This document shows positions 45,091 through 51,834 of a DNA stretch of 51,834 bases, one piece after another. The notes under the pieces are model-generated. The model did no database searches. It had not been told where the DNA came from and saw nothing but the letters and a program-made list of their open reading frames with translations. This DNA is from Lysobacteraceae bacterium PS02340 (GTDB lineage: Bacteria; Pseudomonadota; Gammaproteobacteria; Xanthomonadales; Xanthomonadaceae), in NCBI GenBank assembly GCA_029959605.1, contig JASCOC010000020.1:1-51834 (forward strand), in the 5' to 3' direction. The first letter of the stretch is position 1. Each line of letters starts with the position of its first letter. Position numbers and translations under genes: made by a program.

Positions 45091-45936
45091 TCAGGGCGCA
45101 AGCGCGCCCAGCGTCGCGCCGATCTCCGCGTCCAGCCGCAAGGTCGCGAGGGCATCGGCGCGCGTGGTGCCGCCGTTGAGGATCGCCAGCGGCAGGCCGG
45201 CATCGGCCGCCATCTTCGCGAAGCGGAATCCCGAATAGACCATCAGCGACGAGCCGACGACGAGCATCGCGTCGCTCGCGCCGAGCGCCGCCTGCGCGTC
45301 CTGCACGCGCGCGCGCGGCACGTTCTCGCCGAAGAACACGACGTCCGGCTTCAGCATGCCGTCGCACAGCGGGCAGCGCGGCGGGACGAAGATCTTCTCC
45401 GCAGCGGCCGCGATGTCGGCATCGCCGTCGGGCGCCATCGCCGCGTCGCCGGGATGCCAGTGCGGATTGTCGGCGACGAGCCGCGGCTGCAGGACGTCGC
45501 GTGGCGTGAGGTGCCCGCAGGACAGGCAGGTCACCTGGTCGAGCCGACCGTGCAGATCGATGACGCGTCGGCTCCCCGCGCGCTGGTGCAGGCCGTCCAC
45601 GTTCTGGGTCAGCAGTGTCGTGACCGGCCCGTCCTGTTCGAGCATCGCCAGGGCGCGGTGCGCGGCGTTGGGCTGTGCGACCGAAAATTTCGGCCAGCCG
45701 ACGAAACTGCGGGCCCAGTAGCGACGGTACACGGCCGGATCGCCGGTGAATGCCTGCCAGGTCACCGGGGCGGCGCGCTTCCAGTCGCCGTTGGCATCGC
45801 GGTAATCGGGTATGCCCGAACCGGTGCTGATGCCCGCGCCGGTGAGCACGAACACACGCTGAAAGCCGGCCAGCCAGTCGCGCAATCGCGTGGTGGCATC
45901 GGGTGTATCGAGGACGATTGCGGACATGCGGCCCAT
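45091..45936 (-). CDS. Sir2-family NAD-dependent protein deacylase
   Basis: A 281-residue sirtuin of the class II (SIRT4-like) group. Motifs: TGAGISTGSGIPDYRD, TQNVDGLHQRAGS, the catalytic His in DLHGRLD, and the zinc cysteines CLSC and CPLC. It removes acyl groups from lysines with NAD+. Two in-frame ATGs lie close together (45936 and 45927); neither has a clear Shine-Dalgarno. Confidence 0.93.
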   Translation of the reverse strand: MGRMSAIVLDTPDATTRLRDWLAGFQRVFVLTGAGISTGSGIPDYRDANGDWKRAAPVTWQAFTGDPAVYRRYWARSFVGWPKFSVAQPNAAHRALAMLEQDGPVTTLLTQNVDGLHQRAGSRRVIDLHGRLDQVTCLSCGHLTPRDVLQPRLVADNPHWHPGDAAMAPDGDADIAAAAEKIFVPPRCPLCDGMLKPDVVFFGENVPRARVQDAQAALGASDAMLVVGSSLMVYSGFRFAKMAADAGLPLAILNGGTTRADALATLRLDAEIGATLGALAP

Positions 45937-46000
45937 GCTACAGGCCGGGTGTGCGGCGGACGTGTGCGCCGTGGAATGCGCATGTTCGAAGACCGCAAAC

Positions 46001-46029
46001 GAAACGCCCGGCGCAGGGCCGGGCGTTTC
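46001..46029 (-). terminator. Hairpin terminator after the dcp gene
   Basis: A perfect 12-bp stem (46001-46012 with 46018-46029) with a 5-base loop, lying 23 bp past the dcp stop on the minus strand. Its end reads GTTTC then GTTTG, a weak U-tract. Confidence 0.65.
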
Positions 46030-46052
46030 GGGTCACATGGTGCGGTGAGCGG

Positions 46053-48251
46053 TCAGTTCGCCGCGGCCTTCGGATCCGGCGCGAGACCCCGCTTGATCAG
46101 CAGCGGCTCGATCTGCGGCTCGTGGCCGGTGAAATCGATGAACAGCTGCTTGGCATCCTTGCTGCCGCCGCGCGAGAGCAGCGTGCTGCGGAAGCGGTCG
46201 CCGTTTTCGCGGGTCAAACCGCCGTTCTGCTCGATCCACTGCACGGTGTTGGCGTCGAGCACTTCCGACCAGATATAGGCGTAGTAGCCCGCCGCATAAC
46301 CGCCGTTGATGTGGCTGAAGTACGGCGTGCGGTAGCGCGGCGGCACCGGTGCGTAATCGAGGCCGGCAGCCTTGAGCGCGGCGGCCTCGGTCGCCATGAC
46401 CTCGGAGCCATCGGGCAGCTGGTCGGCCGGCAACTGGTGCAGGTACTGGTCGAGCATCGCCGAGCCCAGGTACTCGGTCGTCGCGAAGCCCTGGTTGAAC
46501 TTCGCCGCGGCCTGCACCTTGGCCAGCAGCTCGGCCGGCATCGGCGCGCCGGTGCGGTAGTCCTTCGCGTAGTTGGCGAGGATCGACGGCCAGTCCGCCC
46601 ACATCTCGTTGACCTGCGACGGGAACTCGACGAAGTCGCGCGGCACGCTGGTACCGCTGAAGAACGGGTACTTCACGTCCGAGAACATGCCGTGCAGCGA
46701 GTGGCCGAACTCGTGGAACATCGTCGTCACTTCATCCCAGGTCAGCAGCGTCGGCTGGCCGGGCTGCGGCTTCGGAATGTTCTGGTGGTTCGCGGTGACC
46801 GTCAGCGTGCCGTCCAGCTCCGACTGCGACACGTACGAGTTCATCCACGCGCCGCCGCGCTTCGACGGACGCGCATAGGGGTCGAAGATGAAGATCGCGA
46901 GCTGGCTGCCGTCTTCATTGAAGACGTCGTAGGTCCAGGTGTCGGGGTGGTACTTCGGCAGGTCCGTGCGTTCCTTGAACGTGATGCCGTAGAGCTGCGT
47001 CGCGGCGAAGAACACGCCGTTCTCCAGCACGTTCTTCATTTCGAAGTAGGGCTTGAGCTGCGCATCGTCGAAGCTGTACTTGTCCTGGCGGACCTTCTCC
47101 GAGTAGTAGGCCCAGTCCCACGGCTCGAGCTGGAACGTCGGCTCGCCCTTGGCGGCCTGTTCGCGGTCGATCATCGCCTGCAGTTCGGCGGCTTCCAGCT
47201 TGGCGTTGGCGACGGCGGCCGGTGCCAGCTGGCCCAGCATGTCATTGACGGCCTCGACGGTGCCGGCGGTCGAATCCTCGAGGATGAAGGCGGCCTGGTT
47301 CGGGTAGCCCATCAGGTTCGCGCGTTCGGCGCGCAGCTTGAGGATCTGCGAGATGACCTCGGTGTTGTCGTACTGGTTGCCGCGGCTGCCGCGGGCGACC
47401 GACGCCTTGTGCACGCGCTCGCGCAGTTCGCGGTTGTTGATCTGCGGCAGCGGCGGCTGGCCGGTGGTGTTGAGCAGGGTGATGACGTACTTGCCTTCGA
47501 GGCCACGCGACTTCGCCGCATCCGCCGCGGCGGCGATCTGCGCCTCGCTCATGCCGTCGAGTTCCTCGACGGTGTCGACGACGACGGCCGAATCGTTGAC
47601 TTCGTTGAGCACGTTCTGGCTGAAGGTCGTGCCGAGCTTCGCCGACTCGGCGTTGATGCGGCGCATTTCCTGCTTCTGCGCTTCGGTCAGGTTGGCACCG
47701 GCGCGGACGAACATGGTGTGGTAACGCTCGACGAGGCGCTTGCCCTCGGCGTCCAGACCCAGCGAGTCGACATTCTTGAACAGCGTGTCGACGCGTGCGA
47801 ACAGCTTCGGGTTAAGCATCACCGCATCGCGGTGCGCGGCGAACTTCGGCGCGTAGTCGGCGTCGATCTTCTTGCGTGCATCGTTGGTGTCGGTGCCGTT
47901 GAGGCTGCCGAAGATGCCGCGGGCGCGCGACAGCACTTCACCGGACTTCTCCAGCGCGATGATCGTGTTGTCGAAGGTCGGCGCTTCGGGATTGTTGGCG
48001 ATCGCCTCGATCTCGCGCAGGTTTTCGGCCATGCCGGCGTCGAACGCGGGACCGAAGTGCTCGTCCTTGATCTGGTCGAAGTGCGGATAGCGCAGATCGA
48101 GCGTGCTCTCGACGAACAGCGGGTTGTCGGCGGTGCGCTGGGCGCTCGCGGCGGGCGTGGCGGAGGCGGTGCCGGTGGTCTGCGCGAAGGCGGGCAGGGC
48201 GGACACGGCGAGGGCCGCGCACAGGGCGACGGCGAGCGGGTGCTTCAGCAA
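46053..48251 (-). CDS. dcp: M3-family peptidyl-dipeptidase Dcp, exported
   Basis: A zinc metallopeptidase of the M3 family that removes dipeptides from peptide C-termini. HEFGH is at residues 513-517 and the third ligand Glu542 lies in DFVEFPSQVNEMW, with the M3 spacing. The preferred start is the TTG at 48251, giving 732 residues: it has GGGAGA seven bases upstream and begins a proper signal peptide (MLKHPLAVALCAALAVSALP, cut after AFA). An ATG at 48311 (752 residues) would put 20 odd residues in front of that signal. It is followed by a terminator. The export signal differs from the cytoplasmic E. coli enzyme and fits periplasmic peptide use. Confidence 0.9.
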   Translation of the reverse strand: MLKHPLAVALCAALAVSALPAFAQTTGTASATPAASAQRTADNPLFVESTLDLRYPHFDQIKDEHFGPAFDAGMAENLREIEAIANNPEAPTFDNTIIALEKSGEVLSRARGIFGSLNGTDTNDARKKIDADYAPKFAAHRDAVMLNPKLFARVDTLFKNVDSLGLDAEGKRLVERYHTMFVRAGANLTEAQKQEMRRINAESAKLGTTFSQNVLNEVNDSAVVVDTVEELDGMSEAQIAAAADAAKSRGLEGKYVITLLNTTGQPPLPQINNRELRERVHKASVARGSRGNQYDNTEVISQILKLRAERANLMGYPNQAAFILEDSTAGTVEAVNDMLGQLAPAAVANAKLEAAELQAMIDREQAAKGEPTFQLEPWDWAYYSEKVRQDKYSFDDAQLKPYFEMKNVLENGVFFAATQLYGITFKERTDLPKYHPDTWTYDVFNEDGSQLAIFIFDPYARPSKRGGAWMNSYVSQSELDGTLTVTANHQNIPKPQPGQPTLLTWDEVTTMFHEFGHSLHGMFSDVKYPFFSGTSVPRDFVEFPSQVNEMWADWPSILANYAKDYRTGAPMPAELLAKVQAAAKFNQGFATTEYLGSAMLDQYLHQLPADQLPDGSEVMATEAAALKAAGLDYAPVPPRYRTPYFSHINGGYAAGYYAYIWSEVLDANTVQWIEQNGGLTRENGDRFRSTLLSRGGSKDAKQLFIDFTGHEPQIEPLLIKRGLAPDPKAAAN

Positions 48252-48446
48252 GGGGATTCTCCCGGTGACATGACCCACTAGGCTAGCCGATCGGGTGTGG
48301 ACGTGGCCCATGCCGGAAGTCCGGACACGCGATTCCACGGTGCGACAAGGGCTTACGCGCGCAAGCTGCGCCGCATTGCGAAGGATGTGTCGCGCGAGAC
48401 GGACCGGTCGGTCAGACTGGCGATCCGTTTTCCTGCCGGAGCCGCG

Positions 48447-48929
48447 ATGACCAGCGCATTCGATTTCCAGGCCACCAGCCTCGACGGTTCGCCGCAACCG
48501 CTGTCCGATTACGCCGACCGCGTGCTGCTGATCGTCAACGTCGCTTCGAAGTGCGGCTTCACCCCGCAGTACACCGGCCTGCAGCAGTTGTGGCGCGATT
48601 ACCGCGACCAGGGGTTGGTGGTGCTGGGCTTTCCCTGCGACCAGTTCGGGCATCAGGAGCCGGGCACGGCGGCCGTCATCCGCGATTTCTGCGCGCTCAA
48701 CTACGCGGTCGATTTTCCGATGTCGGCCAAGGTCGACGTCAACGGCCCGGACGCGCATCCGCTGTGGACCTGGCTGCAGGCGCAGAAGCGCGGCGTGCTG
48801 GGCACGCGCGCGATCAAATGGAACTTCACCAAATTCCTGGTGGGCCGCGACGGGCAGGTCGTCGACCGGTTCGCGCCGTCGGCCAAGCCGGAAAGCCTGC
48901 GCAAGCCGATCGAGGCGGCACTGGGGTGA
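48447..48929 (+). CDS. Glutathione peroxidase family protein
   Basis: A 160-residue peroxidase of the Gpx/BtuE family with cysteine rather than selenocysteine. Catalytic Cys36 lies in NVASKCGFTPQY; the Gln and Trp of the tetrad are in FPCDQFGHQEPG and KWNFTKFLV. Cys82 (RDFCALNYAVDFP) matches the resolving cysteine of thioredoxin-dependent members, so the electron donor may be thioredoxin. The start at 48447 follows GCCGGAG. A convergent ferredoxin reductase gene lies beyond two repeats. Confidence 0.93.
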   Translation: MTSAFDFQATSLDGSPQPLSDYADRVLLIVNVASKCGFTPQYTGLQQLWRDYRDQGLVVLGFPCDQFGHQEPGTAAVIRDFCALNYAVDFPMSAKVDVNGPDAHPLWTWLQAQKRGVLGTRAIKWNFTKFLVGRDGQVVDRFAPSAKPESLRKPIEAALG

Positions 48930-48937
48930 GGGGGCGT

Positions 48938-48969
48938 GGGATGGGTGGAGTTCTAGCGAATCCCATCGC
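48938..48969. repeat. GATGGGTGGAG...AGCGAATCCCATC repeat, copy 2
   Basis: A near copy of the element at 9806-9845 with the spacer changed (TTCT for CGT). As there, it follows a plus-strand stop codon at once and is followed by a pyrimidine/purine hairpin repeat. Confidence 0.7.
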
Positions 48970-48994
48970 TGACCTGTGAGGTCACTGGGCGTTC

Positions 48995-49032
48995 GCCCTC
49001 ACCCCAACCCCTCTCCCGGGGGGAGAGGGGCT
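48995..49032. repeat. Pyrimidine/purine hairpin repeat, copy 6
   Basis: CCCTCACCCCAACCCCTCTCCC then GGGGGGAGAGGGGCTC. The first part matches copies 2 and 3, the whole matches the reverse of copy 5. It lies between the convergent gpx and fpr genes. Confidence 0.8.
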
Positions 49033-49072
49033 CGAAACCGATGCGCGGCACGCGGCGCGCGCGCCGCGCGCA

Positions 49073-49867
49073 TCACTTCTCGACGAACGCGCGCTCGAAG
49101 ACGTACTGGCCGGGCGTGCCGATGCGCGGCGCGGCTTCGAAACCACGGGCGTCGAGCAGCTGGCGGAAGTCGGCCAGCATCTGTGGGCTGCCGCAGATCA
49201 TCGCGCGGTCGTGTTCGGGGTCGAGCGGCGGCAGGCCGAGGTCGGATGCCATGCGTCCGCTGTCGAGCAGTTCGGTCAGACGACCGCGGTGGCTGCGGCC
49301 GTTGAAGTCGAAGTCCTCGCGGGTGACCGCGGGGTAGTACAGCAGCTGCTTCGCCATCTGCTCGCCGAGGAACTCGTGGTGCGGCAGTTCGTTGACGATG
49401 TAGTCGCGGTAGGCCAGATCCTGCGGCGTGCGCACGCCGTGGGTCACGATGACCTTGTCGAAGCGCTCGTAGGTCTCGGGATCCTTGATCACCGACAGCC
49501 ACGGCGCGAAGCCGGTGCCGGTGCCCAGCAGATACAGGTTCCGGCCCGGGTGCAGATCGTGGATCAGCAGGGTGCCGGTCGGCTTGCGGCCGATCAGCAC
49601 CTGGTCGCCCGGCTGGATGTGCTGCAGGCGCGAAGTCAGCGGGCCGTTGTCGACCTTGATGCTAAAGAACTCGAGCTGCTCTTCCCAGTTCGCGCTGGCG
49701 ATCGAATACGCGCGCAGGATCGGCTTGCCTTCGGTTTCCAGCCCGATCATCACGAACTGGCCGTTCTCGAAGCGGAAGCCGTCGTCGCGGGTGGTGGTGA
49801 AGCTGAAGTAGGCGTCCGTCCAGTGACGGACATCCAGCACCGTTTCGGTGCCAAAGGCGGCTGACAT
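49073..49867 (-). CDS. fpr: Ferredoxin-NADP+ reductase
   Basis: A 264-residue bacterial-type ferredoxin/flavodoxin-NADP+ reductase (E. coli Fpr 248). FAD motif RAYSIASANWEEQLEFF, the NADP-binding GTGTGFAPWLSVIKD and CGSPQML, and the aromatic C-terminal stretch QYVFERAFVEK with a terminal Glu-Lys, as in the subclass I reductases. The ATG at 49867 was chosen because homology starts at MSAAFGTETVLDVRHWTDAY. It reduces ferredoxin with NADPH or the reverse, and is often linked with oxidative stress. A dyad lies in the promoter region. Confidence 0.95.
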   Translation of the reverse strand: MSAAFGTETVLDVRHWTDAYFSFTTTRDDGFRFENGQFVMIGLETEGKPILRAYSIASANWEEQLEFFSIKVDNGPLTSRLQHIQPGDQVLIGRKPTGTLLIHDLHPGRNLYLLGTGTGFAPWLSVIKDPETYERFDKVIVTHGVRTPQDLAYRDYIVNELPHHEFLGEQMAKQLLYYPAVTREDFDFNGRSHRGRLTELLDSGRMASDLGLPPLDPEHDRAMICGSPQMLADFRQLLDARGFEAAPRIGTPGQYVFERAFVEK

Positions 49868-49898
49868 ATGCGGAGGAAGCGACGCGGGAAAGCCGGGC

Positions 49899-49927
49899 AT
49901 GATACCAGCGATGAGACCGGTTCTCAT
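49899..49927 (-). promoter_or_regulatory. fpr promoter with operator-like dyad
   Basis: On the minus strand TATCAT (49904-49899) is a -10-like box 31 bp before the ATG. A 17-bp dyad (ATGAGA at 49911-49916 with TCTCAT at 49922-49927, one mismatch near the centre) overlaps the -35 position. The arrangement suggests a binding site of a regulator; it does not match SoxR, OxyR or Fur consensus closely. Confidence 0.4.
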
Positions 49928-50001
49928 TTTGCAGGCGACGAGCGCGCCGGACATGGCGTTCCACCCGCGCCGCGCGCGCAGGTGCTAGCCGCCAGGTGGG
50001 C

Positions 50002-51678
50002 CTAGTTCGGCCCGCGTTCCTCGTTCGGTTTGGCGCGCTTGTCGCCGAGCAAGGCGCTGAGCACGATCGCGATACCGAGCCCGGCGCCGGTGAGGAACAG
50101 CAGCAGCGCGATCGCCGGATAGCCGAACAGCCGCGGGCCGCCCGGGTTGTCCATCATCATCGCCGAGGCCAGGATCAGCGCCGCGGTGACGATGCCGGCC
50201 GCGATGCGGTTGGCGATCTTGTGCAGGCTTTCGAGCAGGTGCGATTCCTCGAGCCCGGTCAGCCGCACGCGCAGGCGGTTCTCCGACAGCAGCGACAGCA
50301 CGTTCGAGACCTTGCGCGGCGCATCGCGCACCAGCTCCTGCATGTCCATCAGTTCGCTGGCGAGATTGGCCGGCGACAGGGACTTGCGCAGGCGCTGGCG
50401 CATCATGTTGTTGAGGTGGTCTTCGACCACGCGCTTCATGTCCATGTCGGGGTCGAGCGCCTGCACCACCGATTCGAGGTGCAGCAGCGTCTTGCCGAGC
50501 AGGCTCATCTCTGGGGCCGTGCGCAGGCCGCAGGACGTGGCGAGACGCACGAGATCGAGCATAAGCCGGCCTTCGGTCTGCCCGGTCGCGCCGGACTGCG
50601 CGGCGTAGCGCGCGACCAGCTGGCCGACGTCGCGGTAGTAGCGTCCTTCGTCGAAATCCTCCAGCCGCGTGCCCATCGCGATGCCTTCGGCCGCGACCTG
50701 CTCGCCGCGTCCATCCACGGCCGCGAACAGGAGTTTGAGCAGGCGTTCGCGGGTGCGCGGCGGCACGTGCGCCACCATGCCCAGATCGAGCAATGCAAGG
50801 CGCCCGTCGCGGGTGAACAGCAGGTTGCCCGGATGCGGATCGGCGTGGATTTCGCCGTGCACGAACACCTGGTCGAGATAGCCGTGCAACAGTTCGGTCG
50901 CCAGCGGCGCCATGTCGCGCTCGGTGCGCTGCAGGCCGGTGATGTCGGTGACCTTGGTGCCTTCGACCAGTTCCATCGTCAGCACGCGCGCACGGGTGAG
51001 ATCCCAGATCGGCTTGGGCACGAACAGCGCGGGATAGGCGACGAAATGCGCGTCGAACCGGTCGAGGTTCTCGGCCTCGACGCGGTAGTCGAGTTCGGCC
51101 AGCAGCGTGCGCCGGAACTCGTGCACCCAGTCGGCGAAGCGGATGCGGCGGCCGACCTCGGTGACCCGGTCGACGCCGCCGGCCAGCCGGGCGAGGGTGT
51201 CGAGATCGTCGCGGATCTGTTCGGTGATGCCGGGGCGCTGCACCTTCACCGCGACCTTGCGGCCGTCGCGCAGCGTCGCGCGATGCACCTGTGCCAGTGA
51301 GGCGGCGCCGATCGGCGTTTCGTCGAAGCTGTCGAAAATCTTGCTGATGCGCACGCCCAGCGCGTCCTCGACCGCGTCGTGGATGACGTCGAACGGCAGC
51401 GGCGCCACGTCGTCCTGCATGCGCTCCAGCGCGGCGAGATAGGCGGGCGGCACCATGTCCGGGCGCGTCGACAGCGCCTGGCCGATCTTGATGAAGGTCG
51501 GGCCGAGCGCTTCGAGGTCGTCGACGAAAGCTTCCGGCTTGCCGGGCTCGCCTTCGAGCGCGGCATCGGCCGTGGCGGGATCGAACTCGAAACCCGACAA
51601 CACCCCCGCGCTGCGATATTTCATCAGGAATCGCAGGATCTGCGCATGACGCGCAAGCGCGCGGCTGGTGTCGGTCAT
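50002..51678 (-). CDS. ABC1/AarF/UbiB-family kinase-like protein
   Basis: A 558-residue ABC1 (UbiB/ADCK) family protein. The KxGQ segment is TFIKIGQALSTRPDMVPPAY, the Ala-rich nucleotide loop is GAASLAQVHRA, the ion-pair lysine follows in VAVKVQRPG, the catalytic loop is HGEIHADPHPGNLLF, and the metal DLG is in LLDLGMVAHV. Two membrane helices sit at the C-terminus. The family supports ubiquinone synthesis and lipid metabolism through ATPase activity. Whether this is UbiB itself or a paralogue is open: ubiE and ubiJ, the usual neighbours of ubiB, are not here. Confidence 0.92.
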   Translation of the reverse strand: MTDTSRALARHAQILRFLMKYRSAGVLSGFEFDPATADAALEGEPGKPEAFVDDLEALGPTFIKIGQALSTRPDMVPPAYLAALERMQDDVAPLPFDVIHDAVEDALGVRISKIFDSFDETPIGAASLAQVHRATLRDGRKVAVKVQRPGITEQIRDDLDTLARLAGGVDRVTEVGRRIRFADWVHEFRRTLLAELDYRVEAENLDRFDAHFVAYPALFVPKPIWDLTRARVLTMELVEGTKVTDITGLQRTERDMAPLATELLHGYLDQVFVHGEIHADPHPGNLLFTRDGRLALLDLGMVAHVPPRTRERLLKLLFAAVDGRGEQVAAEGIAMGTRLEDFDEGRYYRDVGQLVARYAAQSGATGQTEGRLMLDLVRLATSCGLRTAPEMSLLGKTLLHLESVVQALDPDMDMKRVVEDHLNNMMRQRLRKSLSPANLASELMDMQELVRDAPRKVSNVLSLLSENRLRVRLTGLEESHLLESLHKIANRIAAGIVTAALILASAMMMDNPGGPRLFGYPAIALLLFLTGAGLGIAIVLSALLGDKRAKPNEERGPN

Positions 51679-51748
51679 TCGGTGCACTCCATTGGTCACC
51701 GGCAGCGTACGCAAGCCGACGTCAACGGTGACTCACGACTGCGTCGAC

Positions 51749-51773
51749 TGTGGGAGCGCGCTCGCGCGCGACG
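51749..51773. repeat. TGTGGGAGCGCGCTCGCGCGCGAC REP-like element (partial)
   Basis: A GC palindrome-like sequence (GAGCGCGCTCGCGCGCG) preceded by TGTGG. Such sequences are common REP-type repeats of Pseudomonas and Xanthomonas relatives; this is the only copy seen in the window, just before the end noise. Confidence 0.5.
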
Positions 51774-51789
51774 GGGTATCGCCCGGAAT

Positions 51790-51834
51790 CCCCCCCCCCC
51801 CCGCGCGCCCCGGGGGGGGGGGGGGTTAAAACAA
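51790..51834. other. Low-complexity contig end
   Basis: Runs of C, then G, then TTAAAACAA. As at the other end, this probably is assembly noise. No gene can be read. Confidence 0.7.

Overview
The window (about 52 kb, GC-rich, dense coding, GTG starts and 4-base stop/start overlaps) looks like a chromosomal contig from a Xanthomonadaceae bacterium of the Lysobacter/Luteimonas/Xanthomonas type. That placement is an inference from gene order (rpsF-rpsR-rplI-dnaB-alr; cyoABCD-surf1; a kynurenine degradation operon) and from REP-like intergenic repeats. No phage, integrase, transposase, CRISPR array, rRNA or tRNA gene was seen. Both ends dissolve into long C/G homopolymers that look like assembly noise, so the window is probably a whole contig.

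Left part (84-10601): an acetolactate synthase/aldehyde dehydrogenase pair, xseA, a periplasmic copper chaperone of the PCuAC type, a RegB/RegA-type redox two-component system, ispG with a PAP2 phosphatase, and a DUF2939 protein.

Middle left (10697-24253): fifteen minus-strand genes in a row with no gap above 78 bp. asnS is at the upstream end, then two small unknown proteins, a PaiB-like protein, an atypical SDR and a Nei-like DNA glycosylase. Next come six enzymes taking kynurenine to 4-oxalocrotonate (kmo, kynU, 3-hydroxyanthranilate dioxygenase, ACMS decarboxylase, aminomuconate semialdehyde dehydrogenase, RidA-type aminomuconate deaminase) with a beta-carbonic anhydrase placed among them. 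sbcB and a DUF2461 gene close the run. Tryptophan dioxygenase and kynurenine formamidase are not in the window.

Middle right (24375-36248): an A-type Fe-S carrier, the bo-type quinol oxidase operon cyoABCD with surf1, a divergent MFS transporter, then rpsF-rpsR-rplI, and dnaB-alr. The rplI-dnaB gap holds a terminator, a sequence that folds as an exact three-way junction, and two DnaA-box-like sites.

Right part (36258-51678): two lipoproteins, an M14 carboxypeptidase, a POT peptide transporter, a rhomboid protease, a histone-H1-like Ala/Lys-rich protein, a small GNAT, a cold-shock protein, a DUF3298 lipoprotein, a sirtuin, an M3 dipeptidyl peptidase, a glutathione peroxidase, a ferredoxin-NADP reductase and an ABC1/UbiB-family kinase-like protein. 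Peptide use (Dcp, M14, POT) and redox care (Gpx, Fpr, RegBA, ErpA-like) recur.

The most unusual signals are non-coding. A family of hairpin repeats sits mainly between convergent genes; two copies have stems of different sequence but preserved pairing, and one copy is read through as the C-terminus of the RidA enzyme. Several genes (ispG, the Fe-S carrier, xseA) have a -10-like box exactly six bases before the ATG and no Shine-Dalgarno, which predicts leaderless mRNAs.
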